A DNA stretch of 64,000 nt from Patiria miniata (Eukaryota > Echinodermata > Asteroidea > Valvatida > Asterinidae): NCBI RefSeq assembly GCF_015706575.1, contig NW_024037058.1:7069806-7133805 (forward strand), read 5' to 3'. The notes beneath the pieces were generated by a model, which saw only the letters and a list, made by a program, of their open reading frames with translations, had not been told where the DNA came from and did not search any database. Below, in pieces: positions 23,115-35,689 of this stretch. Position numbers and translations under genes: made by a program. The stretch's first letter is position 1; each line of letters opens with the position of its first letter.

Positions 23115-24598
23115 ATTTGTATAATGCTGTAGATGGCGTTGACAGTTGTTGCTCATTGGGCGGGGCTATGTGTTAAGAATCCCCCGAAAATCTTCCAAAC
23201 TGTAGCCGACATTTTGCCCTTAAAGTATTTCAACCGTTTATGGCAAATTAACGAAACAATTACAAATCCTTTTCCTCTCTCCAAGTTTAACCCGCAAATT
23301 TTAACTGCGAAGATTTGTTGCAAATTTAGTTTAATTTCATGTCCATTAAAAAAAAAGATGCCAGCCTCCATTTGCACAAAAATTATTCCCAACCTCCAAA
23401 ATATTTTTTTGAATAATTCCAAATGAAACAAAAAGCACTGAGAAAAGCAACAAGAACACAATAATAAAAAAACACCTTTAATTTGAAATATCCAAACAGA
23501 CCAACAAAACAAATAAATACACGAATAAAAACTAAGCAAACACAAAACGGTAAAAGGGCCTAGTTTTGAATCCCAATTTCCATGTTCAAATATCGGCAGT
23601 TAAAATATGAACGCATTAACATGTTGGCCTTAATTAATGTCACCTGCACTCCACTTGATATCGAGACTTTTAAAGTACATTTTTGTGTATGTGTCAAAAG
23701 CCAATTAACGACCAAGCTCTGTTAAACGTAGCGAGTTTCTCAAAACACCGGACACAAAGAAAATTAAAGGTTCCCGGCCATGTGTTTGAATATACCGCCG
23801 ACAACAGAGACCTATGTTTGAAGTAAAACAAATATATTCCCTTCTCCAAACAGCTCTGGTTTTCACCCCAGATTGACATAAAAGGTTAATACGATAAAAG
23901 CATGGGCGGTTTGTTCATTATCTTTTATCAAAACGAGTGTAAGAACAAACCGATTGTCTAATACAGGACTACAGGCCAAATGGCGAGTTGCATTTCGAAG
24001 TAAACTTCTCGCAAAACATTTTAACGAGGGCTTGCACACAAATCCCCGATCCATCATGCTTGGGGGGCTGTCATCTGTTTAGCTATCACGGCAGACCCAC
24101 AAAATTAGAAATTGCCGAGAGAGGGTCTATAAATTACAAACCATCTATCATAATGTTGGCGGCGGTCCTGTACCCGTAACAGGCCGGCGTGTGGGCAGAT
24201 ATCGTACAGCTAGCGGGTAACTGTGTGTTTGTTCTATACGGTATTGAAATCGTATACTCCTGACAATTTCGAAATGAAATTTCTCAGAAATAAGGAAATA
24301 GAATAGAGACAGTATGAATTCACATGTATGAATTCATTTTCTTGTACATGTATATGTGAATCCATATTCAAATACATGTAGTTATAGGCCAATATCATGT
24401 GCATTATGCCATTTTATTTTTATTTTGCGCGGGCCTTTGGTAGACTCGAAAGGTCACTTTTGGTAAACAAAAAAAAAGTTTTAATTTAGGTCACCAATGT
24501 ACGTATATCCAATAAGGACTGAAACCAGACAACACAAGCCTAGTACAGCTGATCCCAGAGTGCACAAGTTTCTATTCAATGATTTCGAGTGACTAAAA
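23115..24598. other. Intergenic, no gene seen
   Basis: AT-rich. The longest frames (97 codons +, 130 codons -) overlap each other and look like chance. Short ACATGTATATGTGAATYCAT-type palindromic stretches occur at 24310-24375. Confidence 0.35.
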
Positions 24599-24831
24599 AG
24601 TCAGAGAGATAGTTAACCAGTCTAATACACAAGTGACAGTCAGTCAGCGACTATCAGTCAGCGAGTCAGGTAACCAGTCTAATTCACAACTTGACAGTCA
24701 GTGAGATAGGTATCTAGTCTAATTTACAATTTGGCAGTCAGTCAGTGAGCTAGGTAACAGTCTAATTCACAAGTGGCAGTCAGTCATTGAGAGAGGTAAC
24801 CAGTCTAATTCACTATCTAATTCACATCCCC
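24599..24831 (+). repeat. Second array of the ~45-bp minisatellite
   Basis: About five units of GGTAACCAGTCTAATTCACA then AGTGACAGTCAGTCAGTGAG, the same unit as the array at 18769-19617, 5 kb away. Confidence 0.9.
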
Positions 24832-26110
24832 CCATGGGACCAGCCAAAATTAGCATATAATGGTGCCTTTGATCGGGCGATGGGTACCAGCTTTACCGTA
24901 TTGGTTGCCATATACATTGTAATGACGTGCCTTCCTTCCCTGTAATTTGATTTGCTGAGCTGGTGCCTGTTGAATATGCATTGATTTTTAGAGCATATTA
25001 TTGGTTAAAAGTGCGTGGGTTTTGTTTTATTTTGCAGTGTTGACCGTACAGAGTTTAGCCAATCATGTGAGCAATAACATTGAATGTGACATAGCTAAAA
25101 GACCCTATTCACATTGAGTACTTAGTGGCTACGGCTACGACTTGTTGCCATTGGTGGATTACACTGACAAGCCGCAGCCATGCATAGCGACACTGCTGTA
25201 TTCAAGCACGACCGTAAAGTGAATTTACGAATCCCGCCAGCCGTGTTTGAAGGCTGCAAAGTATGGCCCGCGGCAAAATCGTTAACGCTCGGCTTACCAC
25301 AGCAAACAACGACCTTCACGTTGGCGTAAAATTCACAAAGGGGAGTTGCGTAGCGTACTTCTCATCGCGCCAACTGCGTATCACGACGGGTTATTCACAG
25401 GCACTTTTAGGTCTTAAGCAGTTGAGCAACTATACAAAATAATACATTGTTAAATATTTTTGTACTGTAATGAATAACGTGTCATAGAAACACGTGTCAT
25501 GTCTTGTCAAAATGTGTGTTTTTTTCTGAAAGCAAGGCAAACATTGAAATCGTTAAAACAAAATAGTCTGGTGACTTGGCACATGTGTGATGGCATGCTC
25601 AATGGTGTTTGAATGAATGGATTCGGGGACAACATTTAAATTGGCAATCTCGTGAAAACATTGAGAACAGACAGCTTTTACGGGAAGAAGGACATGTCTT
25701 TTTTTAATACGAGATGCTGTGAAATCTCGCTGCTTAACAAATCGGTAATAATTATCGAAAAACAGTAACTTCCTTTGTGACCCTTCCTTCATGTTAATCA
25801 AACAAACAGTGCGCATTGACCAATCAGATCACGACTTTAAGTCACATGACCACAGAACCTCGGTGAAACTTGGTCACAGCAAACACTGTGCACAAATCAA
25901 AGGTGGGCGGGGCTATGACAAAATCAGGAAAAAAGTCCATTGACAACTTAGATACAATGATTTAAACTTGGTATCGCCCTTTGCGTATGGCGTGTATTTT
26001 GCCGTTATTTGGGTCACTGCGGTGTGACATAATGCCTTTCTGTGTTGATTCTGCATGGGTCATCAACCATAGATAGTTTCAGCTTCAACCGTTCTGTAAA
26101 GTTGAGCCCT
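24832..26110. other. Intergenic, no gene seen
   Basis: No coding signal. A weak terminal match (AAGACC near 25098 and GGTCTTAAG near 25410) could bound a diverged element but is not convincing. Confidence 0.35.
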
Positions 26111-26319
26111 ATTCGCTCTTTTCACGCTTCCGCCATAGGCATGCACGGCCTCGATCTGGCAACTTTCCACAATAAATATAGCCGGTTGATTGATTCCCGC
26201 GTCGGGGTTCAGTGATTTCTGAGTATATACACGGGAATCACTAAACCGGTTGATTGTGTAAAGTTGCCAGATCGAGGCTTGGCTCTGCATGCCTATGGCC
26301 GAGCGTGAAAAGAGCGAAT
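26111..26319. repeat. 209-bp foldback element, copy 1
   Basis: Termini ATTCGCTCTTTTCACGCTTC and GAGCGTGAAAAGAGCGAAT are inverted. The arms continue through GCATGC, CTCGATCTGGCAACTTT and ACCGGTT to the centre, so nearly the whole element can pair. Copy 2 is at 62321-62506. Confidence 0.9.
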
Positions 26320-26331
26320 TTACATCACATT

Positions 26332-26846
26332 AAAGGGAATATACATCATTTGCTTTTGCTGTAATTTTCAGAAATGGATGTAATTGGGGGGTTGGAAATA
26401 TTTAGCAAATATAGTTACACTGACTTTTTTGAGGTTTTGGGTTCAAAAATGCTATAAAAACCAAGAAAAACAATCGTTTTCCTGTAGTCTGGTTCCCTGA
26501 CTCCATTTAAGAAGAAACAGAGCAGTTCACATACATTGGGAATTGTAAGGTCAGGGAACCAGTCTAGCTGGCTTGTACCCGTTCATAGGTGTGTAATCGA
26601 TTGCAAACAAGCGCGATGGTCAATTGGGGCCAGTATTTGAAAAAAAGCCAGTTTTTTCCAACGCTGGTCGGCCGATCAGCGTTGGAAATTGATACAAAAA
26701 TAACACTTTTCTTGAAAATTACAGTATACCAGGTGCCATGATTTTACAGGATGCTTTACACTGTCATTCACTAACAGTCCAGCAAGGTATTTCAAAATGA
26801 TTCGGTAGTTTTATTTTTTGATGTTTGCAAATGTTGTATTTTCCCT
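26332..26846 (+). repeat. AAAGGG-ended repeat family, full copy 1
   Basis: 515 bp. Termini AAAGGGAATATACATCATTT and GCAAATGTTGTATTTTCCCT are inverted. Internal blocks: GTAGTCTGGTTCCCTGACTC paired with GTCAGGGAACCAGTCTAGC, then CCAACGCTGGTCGGCCGATC, then ACCAGGTGCCATGATTTTAC. Other copies: 61382-61902 (full), 63536 to window end, and shortened inverted copies at 4500-4687 and 48843-49055. No coding frame. Confidence 0.9.
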
Positions 26847-28720
26847 CATAGGCCTGTTCTCTGTTGTGCCTTAAAACGATCCCCATCCAGACAAACTCCA
26901 ACACGAGGTTTTGGTGGAGTCCAGCTGTTTTGTACAGTTTAATAGCACAAGGTGTTGGGATTTGTAAGGATGAGGAAGGTTCCTATAGTAAATCAGCTTT
27001 AGGGGATTAGAGTTTTAAGTTATACAGTCTTAATCGTGCGCAATTTGAAAACTCTACCATGACACAACGCAAACTAGAGATAATCGGCTATAAAGATTCA
27101 GCGGCTTGAACACGTCTACAGCATGCAGGCTACACTGAAATATATTCCCCGATACATTAAAAACAAAATCGCGCGAACGCGGATCCGGATCCGAAAAACT
27201 GATACAGCATGAGTCGTGCTTCGGAATAATATTCCTCCTCAGGCGAAGGAAATAAGTCCCATTTTTCACCCGACATGAAAGGGGGAAACCCGATACAATA
27301 AAGGGAAACCAGTCGCTCACGGAAATGGACTCATTTTGACCTCGCCGCGGCAAGCAAATATTTGAACTGATAATAAGAATGAGTTTTTTCCTCCCGCTAC
27401 TCTTTTTACCGCGCTTTGTGTGTGTGTGTCCTGCTCTAGAGTCTTTTAATATTGCCTGGAATGTTTTTACTTTCGTCAGGGGCACTAGGCCTTCTGGCTA
27501 GGTAAATATTAAACTATCTCCCCGCACATAAAGTCGAGAATAATCTATAAATTGTTTTTTTTTTATAGGCCCAATGCTGTTATTAAGCTCTGGCAACAGA
27601 GCTTCTACAAGTCACTCGGGTGTCGGTCGGTCGGTCCCCCCAAAACAAGTGACCAAAAACGAACCCCCTAACTCACCCATAAAACTGCAAGTACCAAATT
27701 GTAACTGTCCAGAAAAAAGCAAACAAAAAACATTAAATACTTGACAAAAAATGTTTGTGACAATTTTTGAAGTTGTTTTTGAAAATTGTGTATTTGGAGG
27801 CAAGATAATGTGCGGTAATGTTATAGTCACGTGGTGTTTTTGTGCGTTACAAACTTAGGAAGTTAGGGGGCTTCTACACACCTGTCGCTATACATCACCC
27901 CTACCTCTGCCCCTGCGTCAGTTTAATGAGTCTACAGGGCGTACGACTGGAGAGGACAGAGTTGCATTATGAAGGTCACTCTTATTTTGCATTGTGACTT
28001 GCAACAAATGGGAAATCCTTATTTCAATTGACAATCACGACCAAGTGATCGTGCGTAATAATTGTATAATTTCATGCAAGACTTTCATGTAAGACAGCCA
28101 GAGCTCATTGTGCAGTCGCACTTGTTTTCACACACATAAGAATCCGCTCACGTGATCACTGTACGCTCACGTGATCACTGTACACCCACGATGCCCTCTT
28201 CAGTGAAGAAACCATTGTGCATGCTAATTTTGTACAAACAATGCCCAGCGACGGAATTTTTGTAAAAAAAGTATTTATTTTAAACGTTTAACTTTGTATA
28301 TGTCATGGAATTCTATTGTCCAAACGTGCAAGTACCCTGTGGCCTATTATTCAAGGATCTCGATTTCAATTCAAAAGTCATGTTTTGAATTGCGCTCGAA
28401 ATCAGCGTCCGGGGACACGTTCTCATTCAGCCGACTGCAGCTACGCGATGTCACGCACTGAACCGACAAATTATAGCAACCGCGCGCGCGTGTACGTCTT
28501 GTCAACGCATTCGCGCACCCGTTCACGGCTTCGCCGAATACAAAAAGAACTACTAACGGATGTTGGAAATGACCTTTCATTGTTTTCTTCAAAATGACAG
28601 CTTGCCAGAAAGAATAATTTCACAGGGAGTTTATTGCCATTACTATCTTAAACCAAGTGTGCTTTTCAATAATAATTTCGTCAGTTACTTTTGGATAGCT
28701 GCAAATGATGTAGTCTACCT
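26847..28720. other. Intergenic, no gene seen
   Basis: A 143-codon - strand frame (27054-27485) is the longest but resembles nothing I know. Two identical 19-base-spaced TCACGTGA palindromes sit at 28148-28174. Confidence 0.35.
28148..28174. promoter_or_regulatory. Tandem TCACGTGA E-box palindromes
   Basis: GCTCACGTGATCACTGTAC occurs twice head to tail, giving two TCACGTGA palindromes (28148-28155 and 28167-28174) of the class bound by USF/MITF/TFE factors. No gene lies nearby, so function is doubtful. Confidence 0.2.
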
Positions 28721-29052
28721 TTAACCCTTACCCTACTAGACCCTCCAAAGCATGCCAATATGTGCCTCAAGAAAATCTCCTATGTTTTTTGCATGGCCCT
28801 CCAATATCTGCCATGTCATTTCAAGGGTAACTGGACAGGCACTCCAATACATGCCACAGAGAACAATGAGAGTCCTCTGATAACAATCAAGTGCCCCCAG
28901 CTGGTCAGTATCAGGCACCCTCCAGGGCCTCCAACTCCTGCCAATTGGAGCCTTCACTGTTAAGACTTGTTATCTGCCAAATAACTGCAGCTGGAGGGCA
29001 TTGGCATAACCAACTGACATGCAGTAAACTACCCTCAGAGAGTAAGGGTTAA
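28721..29052. repeat. 332-bp element with TTAACCCTTACYCT inverted ends
   Basis: It begins TTAACCCTTACCCT and ends AGAGTAAGGGTTAA. The inside is a series of ATGCCA / CCTCCAA-type short repeats (CCCTCCAATATCTGCCATG, CACTCCAATACATGCCA). No coding frame. The CCCTTA ends recall but do not match the CCCTAA-ended family. Confidence 0.65.
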
Positions 29053-29380
29053 GGAATAAGTGGGGCATGAAAAATGTCCCCTTCCAGCGTAATAAATCAA
29101 ATCGTGTAATTTGCGCGAAGGTACTCTTTTTGTTTATTGGACTTGGCCTCCGCACGAGTCGTGTTTATTTTTCCTTCGCCTCGACAGTGTGCTATACGGA
29201 ATGATGAATATAGCGACAGGTGTCTGGTTGGCGCTGTGCCAATCTTTTCCCGTCTCAATTTGTGTTGTTGACTGAAAACCTGATCTCATACAAAATGTAT
29301 GAGATCTGTTGGTCTGGGAACCAGACTAATAACTTATACATCTGAAAGTGAATAAAGTGAATTGGACAAAATGTCCTTTT

Positions 29381-29560
29381 CTGTATCCTGATTGGCCAGG
29401 GGTTCTGAAGTACGCGTACACGTGCAAAGCAATAAGTCAACCTCGTTCCTATGGTGACGAGCAGTACGCTCCCACCACTACGTAATAATACACGTTGGAG
29501 ATAATACAAGTACACGATAAAAACCATTACTTGCTATTGCTGTATCGAATCAGGATACAG
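29381..29560. repeat. 180-bp element with perfect 13-base inverted ends
   Basis: CTGTATCCTGATT (29381-29393) and AATCAGGATACAG (29548-29560) are exact inverted copies. No target duplication could be assigned. A small hairpin GATCTCATAC/GTATGAGATC lies just upstream at 29282-29306. Confidence 0.5.
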
Positions 29561-30744
29561 GAAGCAAGTTTCCTTACCAGGGGTTACTAATGGAAACGAG
29601 GTTGAAAATAAAGTCACCTCTGGGGACGAGGTTGGTATGTAAATGTAATGAGTACTAATGAGTTGACCCATGATCTGAGGTCATCAGGACAGCAAAGCGC
29701 TGATCGTTCTCTGACTTCTTATATTAATCCAAGTAATGCTATATTGCAGTAATGTTGGATTAGTTGTGTTGTATTAATTTTGAACCGACATCCGTTTTTG
29801 TGGACAGTGTCATCGCTATATAAACGCTTCGTGTTTGTAACTAATTGCATTTGAAAAGTTAATTAAAGTTGAATCGTAATAAGCCTCCCACTTTAGGGGC
29901 GGGGAAATGTTTTCCCAAACGGTATAGAAATAATTAAGACGAGATTTGGCTTTTATTGGCAAAATTTAGATCAATATACGAATTTCAAAAACTACCATCA
30001 AAGCGGATTTGTTTGCTCCAAGCTATTGTATAGGAACTTTGATTAAAAAAAATAGCGTAAGCATTGAAAGTTCTTACGTTTATAAATGGAAAATATTTAT
30101 TGTTTTTTTTATTCTTGAAAGAAATAATGTCCCACAATGCAAAATGAGATTACTTGGAAATGTGATTCGTATAACCCATAGACCACGCGGTCATGTCCCC
30201 CTATCAATTTCATAAAGGATTATTATTCAAAAGCCTTAGCGACTTATCCCTTGCTTTGACAGATCAGATCGCCTTTATTCCCTGACATCCCAGGCTAATT
30301 CGTGTTAGATGTCAGCCAAGATTATCCCCATATACTCCGGCAGATCAAAACACCGAACCTGACAGCTTTATACCGGGAATGTTTTTCTGTGCCTGCAACG
30401 CCACTGATTTTCAACGGTCTCAAGCCCCGGTGCTTACCTGCCTGGCGCGCGCTTTGACAGGCTGAAGTTTCACGTGCGTGCACGCACACATCACCGCCTG
30501 GGGCAGACCGGCTTCAATCAATCAGTGCCTAGCCGTAGATTCCCCTCGTCCCTTGTCTCCTTTCTGTCAGCACTTCTCGTCCTTTCGCGCACTCAGGTCC
30601 GGAAAGCAATTTTTCTTCTGTAACCAGGTATAGCCACTGACTGAAACCACGCGTGCGTGAAACATATCACTTGATGTAACTCATGATTTGAGATGACTTT
30701 TTTAAGGTTGATATTCCTGGCGAAGATAGAAGCGACAACGGGAC
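29561..30744. other. Intergenic, no gene seen
   Basis: No coding or repeat structure stands out. Confidence 0.35.
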
Positions 30745-31220
30745 CGAGTGGTTGATAAATCCCTCATATACTTATAACTATCATAAACTGTCCAAAAAAA
30801 CCTAACCCCTACCTCTCAATAGCTTTTGTACAGGATTGTCACCATCTACCAGAAACCCCTATGGATTACACTGTATAACTGTCAAAGCCTGTTGAAGTGG
30901 TTTGATAGGGTGACCATTATTACTGGTACAGCTTGTGTAGCAGCCATTTTAAAGAGTGATGCCTTTGTTTGACTGGAATGCATGAGTGAACCTTTTGTGA
31001 CTTCATTGTTACTGAGCTTAATCCATCATTGACAGGCACTCACCAGTGCTGACCCACCACATCTATCAATGTCAGTCAAGGCACGGTACCCTTAAACATA
31101 CCTACTGCAGCCTGTCAATTGTACCAATATGAGGCCAGTTTACAGACCTGTTAAAACCTGTCACCTGATAGATTTTGACGTAAAGGGTAACTCTCTACAA
31201 ATTGTAGATGGAGGGGTACA
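30745..31220 (+). repeat. ~470-bp dispersed repeat, copy 2 of 2
   Basis: Direct copy of 16955-17430, about 80% alike by eye. Best block: AGCTTAATCCATCATTGACA then GGCACTCACCAGTGCTGACC. Confidence 0.85.
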
Positions 31221-31823
31221 TAATACTATTAATGTTGCTATTTTTTGACATACCTAGCGAAATATAAGAACATTTGATTTTGTTTTATTCCTTGACGACG
31301 CCCGTAACAACTTACGCATGCACATTATGGTCAGTGACTATGCTTGTTTACAGAAAAAAATAATCGCGTCCGGGAGGGAATGACTATAGAAGGTGGACAA
31401 AAATCTTCACTTCTAATCCAAAACCCCGTCCACGGAGAGAAATTACAACGGCGCTGGAAAAAAACAAAATTGTGATAAATCAGGGGATTGTCCGCCTATC
31501 AATTCTCCTAGCACACATTATGAGAGATTCAGACGTCACTGCGGAATTATCAAAACAACTTGCGCCGAGTCTTAGGTTAGCCAAAACAGGGTTGGAAGAT
31601 GCGCTATGGTCACGTAGGCAATTTTGTTTCATTTGCCTCTAGTTTAAAGGTGCGCGCACTAGTTGTTGGTTTGGATGGAAAGTCCCGTTTTTCCCGACAC
31701 GGCAGTTTCAAATTGAGGACATATTGATTAAAACTCTTTATATTGATGTAAACAAGTTGTTTCTTTTGATCTGTTTTAAATCATGTTGGTATCGAGGGTC
31801 ATTTTAAGTGCACATGCAGGCGG
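31221..31823. other. Intergenic, no gene seen
   Basis: Nothing coding or repetitive recognised. Confidence 0.35.
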
Positions 31824-31831
31824 TGTAGCTT

Positions 31832-32261
31832 GGGGCTGAGTACCCGATCGCTGATGTCAGGAACCGGTTCCAGATTATGGGATTGGGTATCCGTAACCAA
31901 CATATTAGTCTTAGTAACTTCTCAGACAATGAAAAAGAAAGGTTTTGAATGTCATTTGTGGGGAACTTTCAAAATAAAAACCAGGCTACATGGGAAAACA
32001 AAACAGATTCACGTTAATGACGGATTGCGAAAGTGCAATGGACACCGTGAAGCTACATGCATTGAGATCACTGTAGGCCTGTACACGCTTGTATTTTGCT
32101 GTATTGACGCACCGATGTGGCAGTTCCACCTTGCGAACCTTTATGAACAATATGTACAGCAGATTCCGATTCTTACATTTTGGGATTGGGTTTTCTAACG
32201 GGTCCCCGGGTGTCAACCGGGTACCCGATTCCCGTACTACCCGTAAAATGCATACCCCTAC
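31832..32261. mobile_element. Possible hAT-like element with 7-of-8 matching target duplication
   Basis: TGTAGCTT (31824-31831) and TGTAGCTC (32262-32269) flank a 430-bp stretch. Its right end in reverse reads GTAGGGGTATG, and both subterminal regions repeat GGGTACCCGATT / TACCCGATCG and GGGATTGGGT motifs. The left end GGGGCTGAG is a poor match to the right, so this is tentative. A 122-codon frame inside is not a recognisable transposase. Confidence 0.4.
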
Positions 32262-32269
32262 TGTAGCTC

Positions 32270-32849
32270 GGATACTTGGAAAAGCCTAGAAAGAGAAGAA
32301 GATGTAGACTAGTAGTGTTACATTACATATTTTTTTCCTTGTCTTCTCTATACATGTTTCGGCAGGCTTGCGAGCTACAGTGCCATGGGCGCTTTTCAGG
32401 AAAACTTTGATTCCAATATACCATATTAAAATAATGACACAAGGTCTGTTGAAGGCCTCAAGCAATTTCTTGATTATTAATTTGATGACATTTCAAATGA
32501 CCTCCGAATTGAATTTGTGCAGAATACCCCTTTAACTTCATCGTTTAGCGCCCTGGGTTGTGTCCGCGCTCACAGTATGTTTGTCCGCAGATCTGACTGC
32601 AAAAACCTCGTGCCTAGGAAAATTGCAATAACAGTAGCGCTTGGGGAATTGTAGTCTCCATTCGAGTCCCGATGCTGACGTGGGCTTTGGGCGGGATTTA
32701 TGTCACTTGACGAAAATAACGGTCGGTGAAATTAGCGGCCACTGGATAAGAGCAGATATTTGTTTTCTATTAATAGGCCCATGCAATAATGTTTTCATTG
32801 CAAATCAGGAAATGGACCTTTGTTATTTTTGATATAAGTTTTACCATTT
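32270..32849. other. Intergenic, no gene seen
   Basis: Nothing coding or repetitive recognised. Confidence 0.35.
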
Positions 32850-33170
32850 TAAAGGGTATTTTAGTGCCTTTTTGGTTTTTATGGTAATGCGAATTTCCAT
32901 ATTCATGAGCAAAACTGTGATGTCATTCCGGATTTGCAGAAACCTCAATGCTACAGCTATTTCAGCACAAAAAGTTGATAGAATTGTGGTCATTTTGTTG
33001 TCGTAAATGTTTCTTTTTTTTTGGTAACTCGTTGTTGTTTAAGTACATGGCAGCCCTTTCTGAGAAATGTTTTTTCAGTGTGCAAATTTTGTGTTCAAAA
33101 TTTGAACAGAAAACCCCTCAACTGAATAGTGTCTTCCTGGAATGACATCACATCAACAGCTCCCTTAGTT
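32850..33170 (+). repeat. Dispersed repeat with TTCCATATTCATGAGCAAA core, copy 2
   Basis: The longest of three copies. It has GTGATGTCATTCCGG, TACAGCTATTTCAGCACAAA and TTTGTTGTCGTAAATG, plus a downstream block GAACAGAAAACCCCTCAACT, TGACATCACA and AGTTGTCTGGAAAAG shared with 53640-54010. Confidence 0.85.
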
Positions 33171-35689
33171 GTCTGGAAAAGTATGGACAATTTTAATTGT
33201 TTAAAGACGTGCACTTTTCAATGAAATTACCCCCCCCCCCCAAAGAAAATAATTTTCATGCATTTAAGAGGAATAGAAGGTCGCACATAATGTGTTCCTA
33301 TGTGAAAAATCATCGCATGAACACTTTAAATAATTGGTGCATGCATTACAGATGATCTGTTAATGGACATCTCTGAAAGTAGCGGGAGTCTTTTTCGATC
33401 CTTTTAATGTATTGTAGAGCATGCACTTTCAGATAGGGCGTGAAAACACCAACATTCGGTGATTTATTGTTATTTTTGAAAGAAAATCAATGAATCAATA
33501 TCGCAAGCACACCATCAAAGTATTAAATTAAAAGTACGGTCTTGGGTTTTTCCGTCGAAGCCCAAGAAGCTGACTTTTTGAATCAGAAGCTTGAGACATG
33601 GTCGTAGTTTTGGAAACACGTGACGGGTATCTGCTGCCACCAAGCGTCGTGGCGTGTCTTAATAACCTCTGAGAATTTGTTGCCCATAAAGAAAGAACAC
33701 TATAGACTTACGTCGTGATGTTGTCAGTTGTCCTTTGTATCATAAAGTCTGGGGTTGACAGAGAATCATTATTCTTGTGTTCTTGAGCAATATTGTTTAC
33801 AGCGATTGTTGCTGTTCTGTCTGAAGATATATATTTGTAACTGATCTAAGCCCTTAATTTGATCCTTTGTTAAAAAAAGTTAAAATTCCATCATACATGC
33901 TTGCTCAAACGTTTTGTCGCGTGTGTACAAATTGAGGCTCATACAAAGTGAGGCTCTGCATTGTTACTATGGTGGTTGCTATAATAAGCAATGACGTAGT
34001 GCAGCCGCTTTCAACCCAACCTTGCACTTCTCTTAGAAAACGAAATTAAGAAAGCTACGAAAGCTTAAATGCAAGCTTCTTTTCTTGTTAAGTCATTTTA
34101 AGTAGTGCCTTACTTTTCCATGTGTTCCTGTCTGACTAACACGGCTGCCCACCACTGTTATGAATCAAAATATTTGACTTCCAATATCCATACATAAATA
34201 CCTAGGACAGTTTACCCATTCCTATTGGTCCATAAAAGGAGAATTTTAGCACTACGCGCACGAGGCACGTACCAAAGACATGGCAAGAGGCTGCTTCACA
34301 AAACATGCAGTAAAATAGTATAACAAAATCGACCGTAGGAAAAGTGTGAATTGTTGACTTGTTTTGACTTTTTGACCGAGAGGTGTTTATGAATGGGAAT
34401 TTTATCTTAACCTGTTACTCCTTTTGTTACTCCACTGGCAACTACTACTATATTCTCGCTATGGGAAAATTAAGACTTTTCCAAAATTGCGAAAAATTCC
34501 TTAACAGGCTGTTTTTTCCCCATTTCCCTTCCCTCGTCTATTTCCCTTCTAATTAAGAACACTACACCTAACACGTTTACCCATATTTCGTATTAAAATC
34601 CTGTGTCCATCACGCAACTCAAATGCCATTTGCTACATCTAACTCCGCCTAAAAAAAATCCAATAATCTTTCTCTCTTTAGAAAGCTTTCTCAGTCCTTG
34701 TCAAAATTCCTTCCTCCTCACAACCTTCATCTGTCCTCACCCACCTACCTCTGTCCCGACCCCCGTGAACTGTTCCTCAATTTATCACAATTTTCCCCCT
34801 GATGACCTGCCCCATTTATCATAAGTGCGTGTACATGTATTGAAAAATGTTTTCGAAAACCCGGCGTCGTCTCCAGCTTGTGCCTCCATTTATATTAACT
34901 TTAGGGAGCCTCAATTTCAAAACCGAATGGAAATGCTCTTAACTTTCGCTTCATGTTAAAGGATGATGTGCTCTCTAAAGCAGAATTACCTAAATTGAGC
35001 CAGCGTCTCCCAAATAAGGGGACTAGAATCTCCTAGACAACGCAACTGTAACTAAGCCGAAGTTTTGAAAATCTCACTGAGACAAGTAATTTTGTATGCA
35101 GTATCGTATGCCCAGTGCTTCCGCGCATTATCCATGCTACACCGTGCGTTAAAATCTAACCGCGGGGCCGCAATTAATTAGACGAAGGATGAGCGTAATC
35201 TACGTGCGCTGCATGGCTCGTCAAGGCCAAAACCCGCCCGTAAAGGAGCTGATGTATCAGGGGCTTTATCAAAAAGAAATTGACCAGTATTGTTTTCGAA
35301 ACATATGTCTGTTTGTGTAAAATTTAGCACATGTGTTCACGGCATGTATTATATGAAAGTATGTTGTTCTCAGCGTTTGAACAGGAAATGAAATCCCGTA
35401 TTGGCATGTCATGACTTTAGAGGCCACCGTACGATTACTTACTTTAATTTGTTATTGAAATATGTGTATTCATTACTATTCAAAATTTGTGGGAATGCCT
35501 TGTAAAAAGAAAAATCAAATATCTTTACTTGACCATCTTGCAAGACATGAGGCCATTTTTATGGCACTGCTAAAGCACAGAGGTTTGCTCAGGGAATTAA
35601 GGAAACAGCGGAAACAGCAAAAACAGCTTGGCAAGCGAGCTTCGTATGCAGGGATGTAAATCCTCCAATGGCGTGCAAATTTAACATTT
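33171..35689. other. Intergenic, no gene seen
   Basis: 2.5 kb of AT-rich sequence with a C-tract at 33230-33242. Frames up to 73 codons are unsupported. Confidence 0.4.

Noticed and set aside
23153..23545. 130-codon - strand frame, hydrophobic start
   Set aside because: Hydrophobicity comes from A/T-rich codons; an overlapping opposite-strand frame of similar size exists and neither has support.
25098..25412. Possible TIR element with AAGACC ends
   Set aside because: Only about 8 bases agree at the ends and inner arms do not align convincingly.
27054..27485. 143-codon - strand frame
   Set aside because: No recognisable domain, no splice partners, ordinary composition for chance.
31830..32198. 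122-codon + strand frame
   Set aside because: Lies inside a possible hAT-like element but shows no transposase motif; probably chance.
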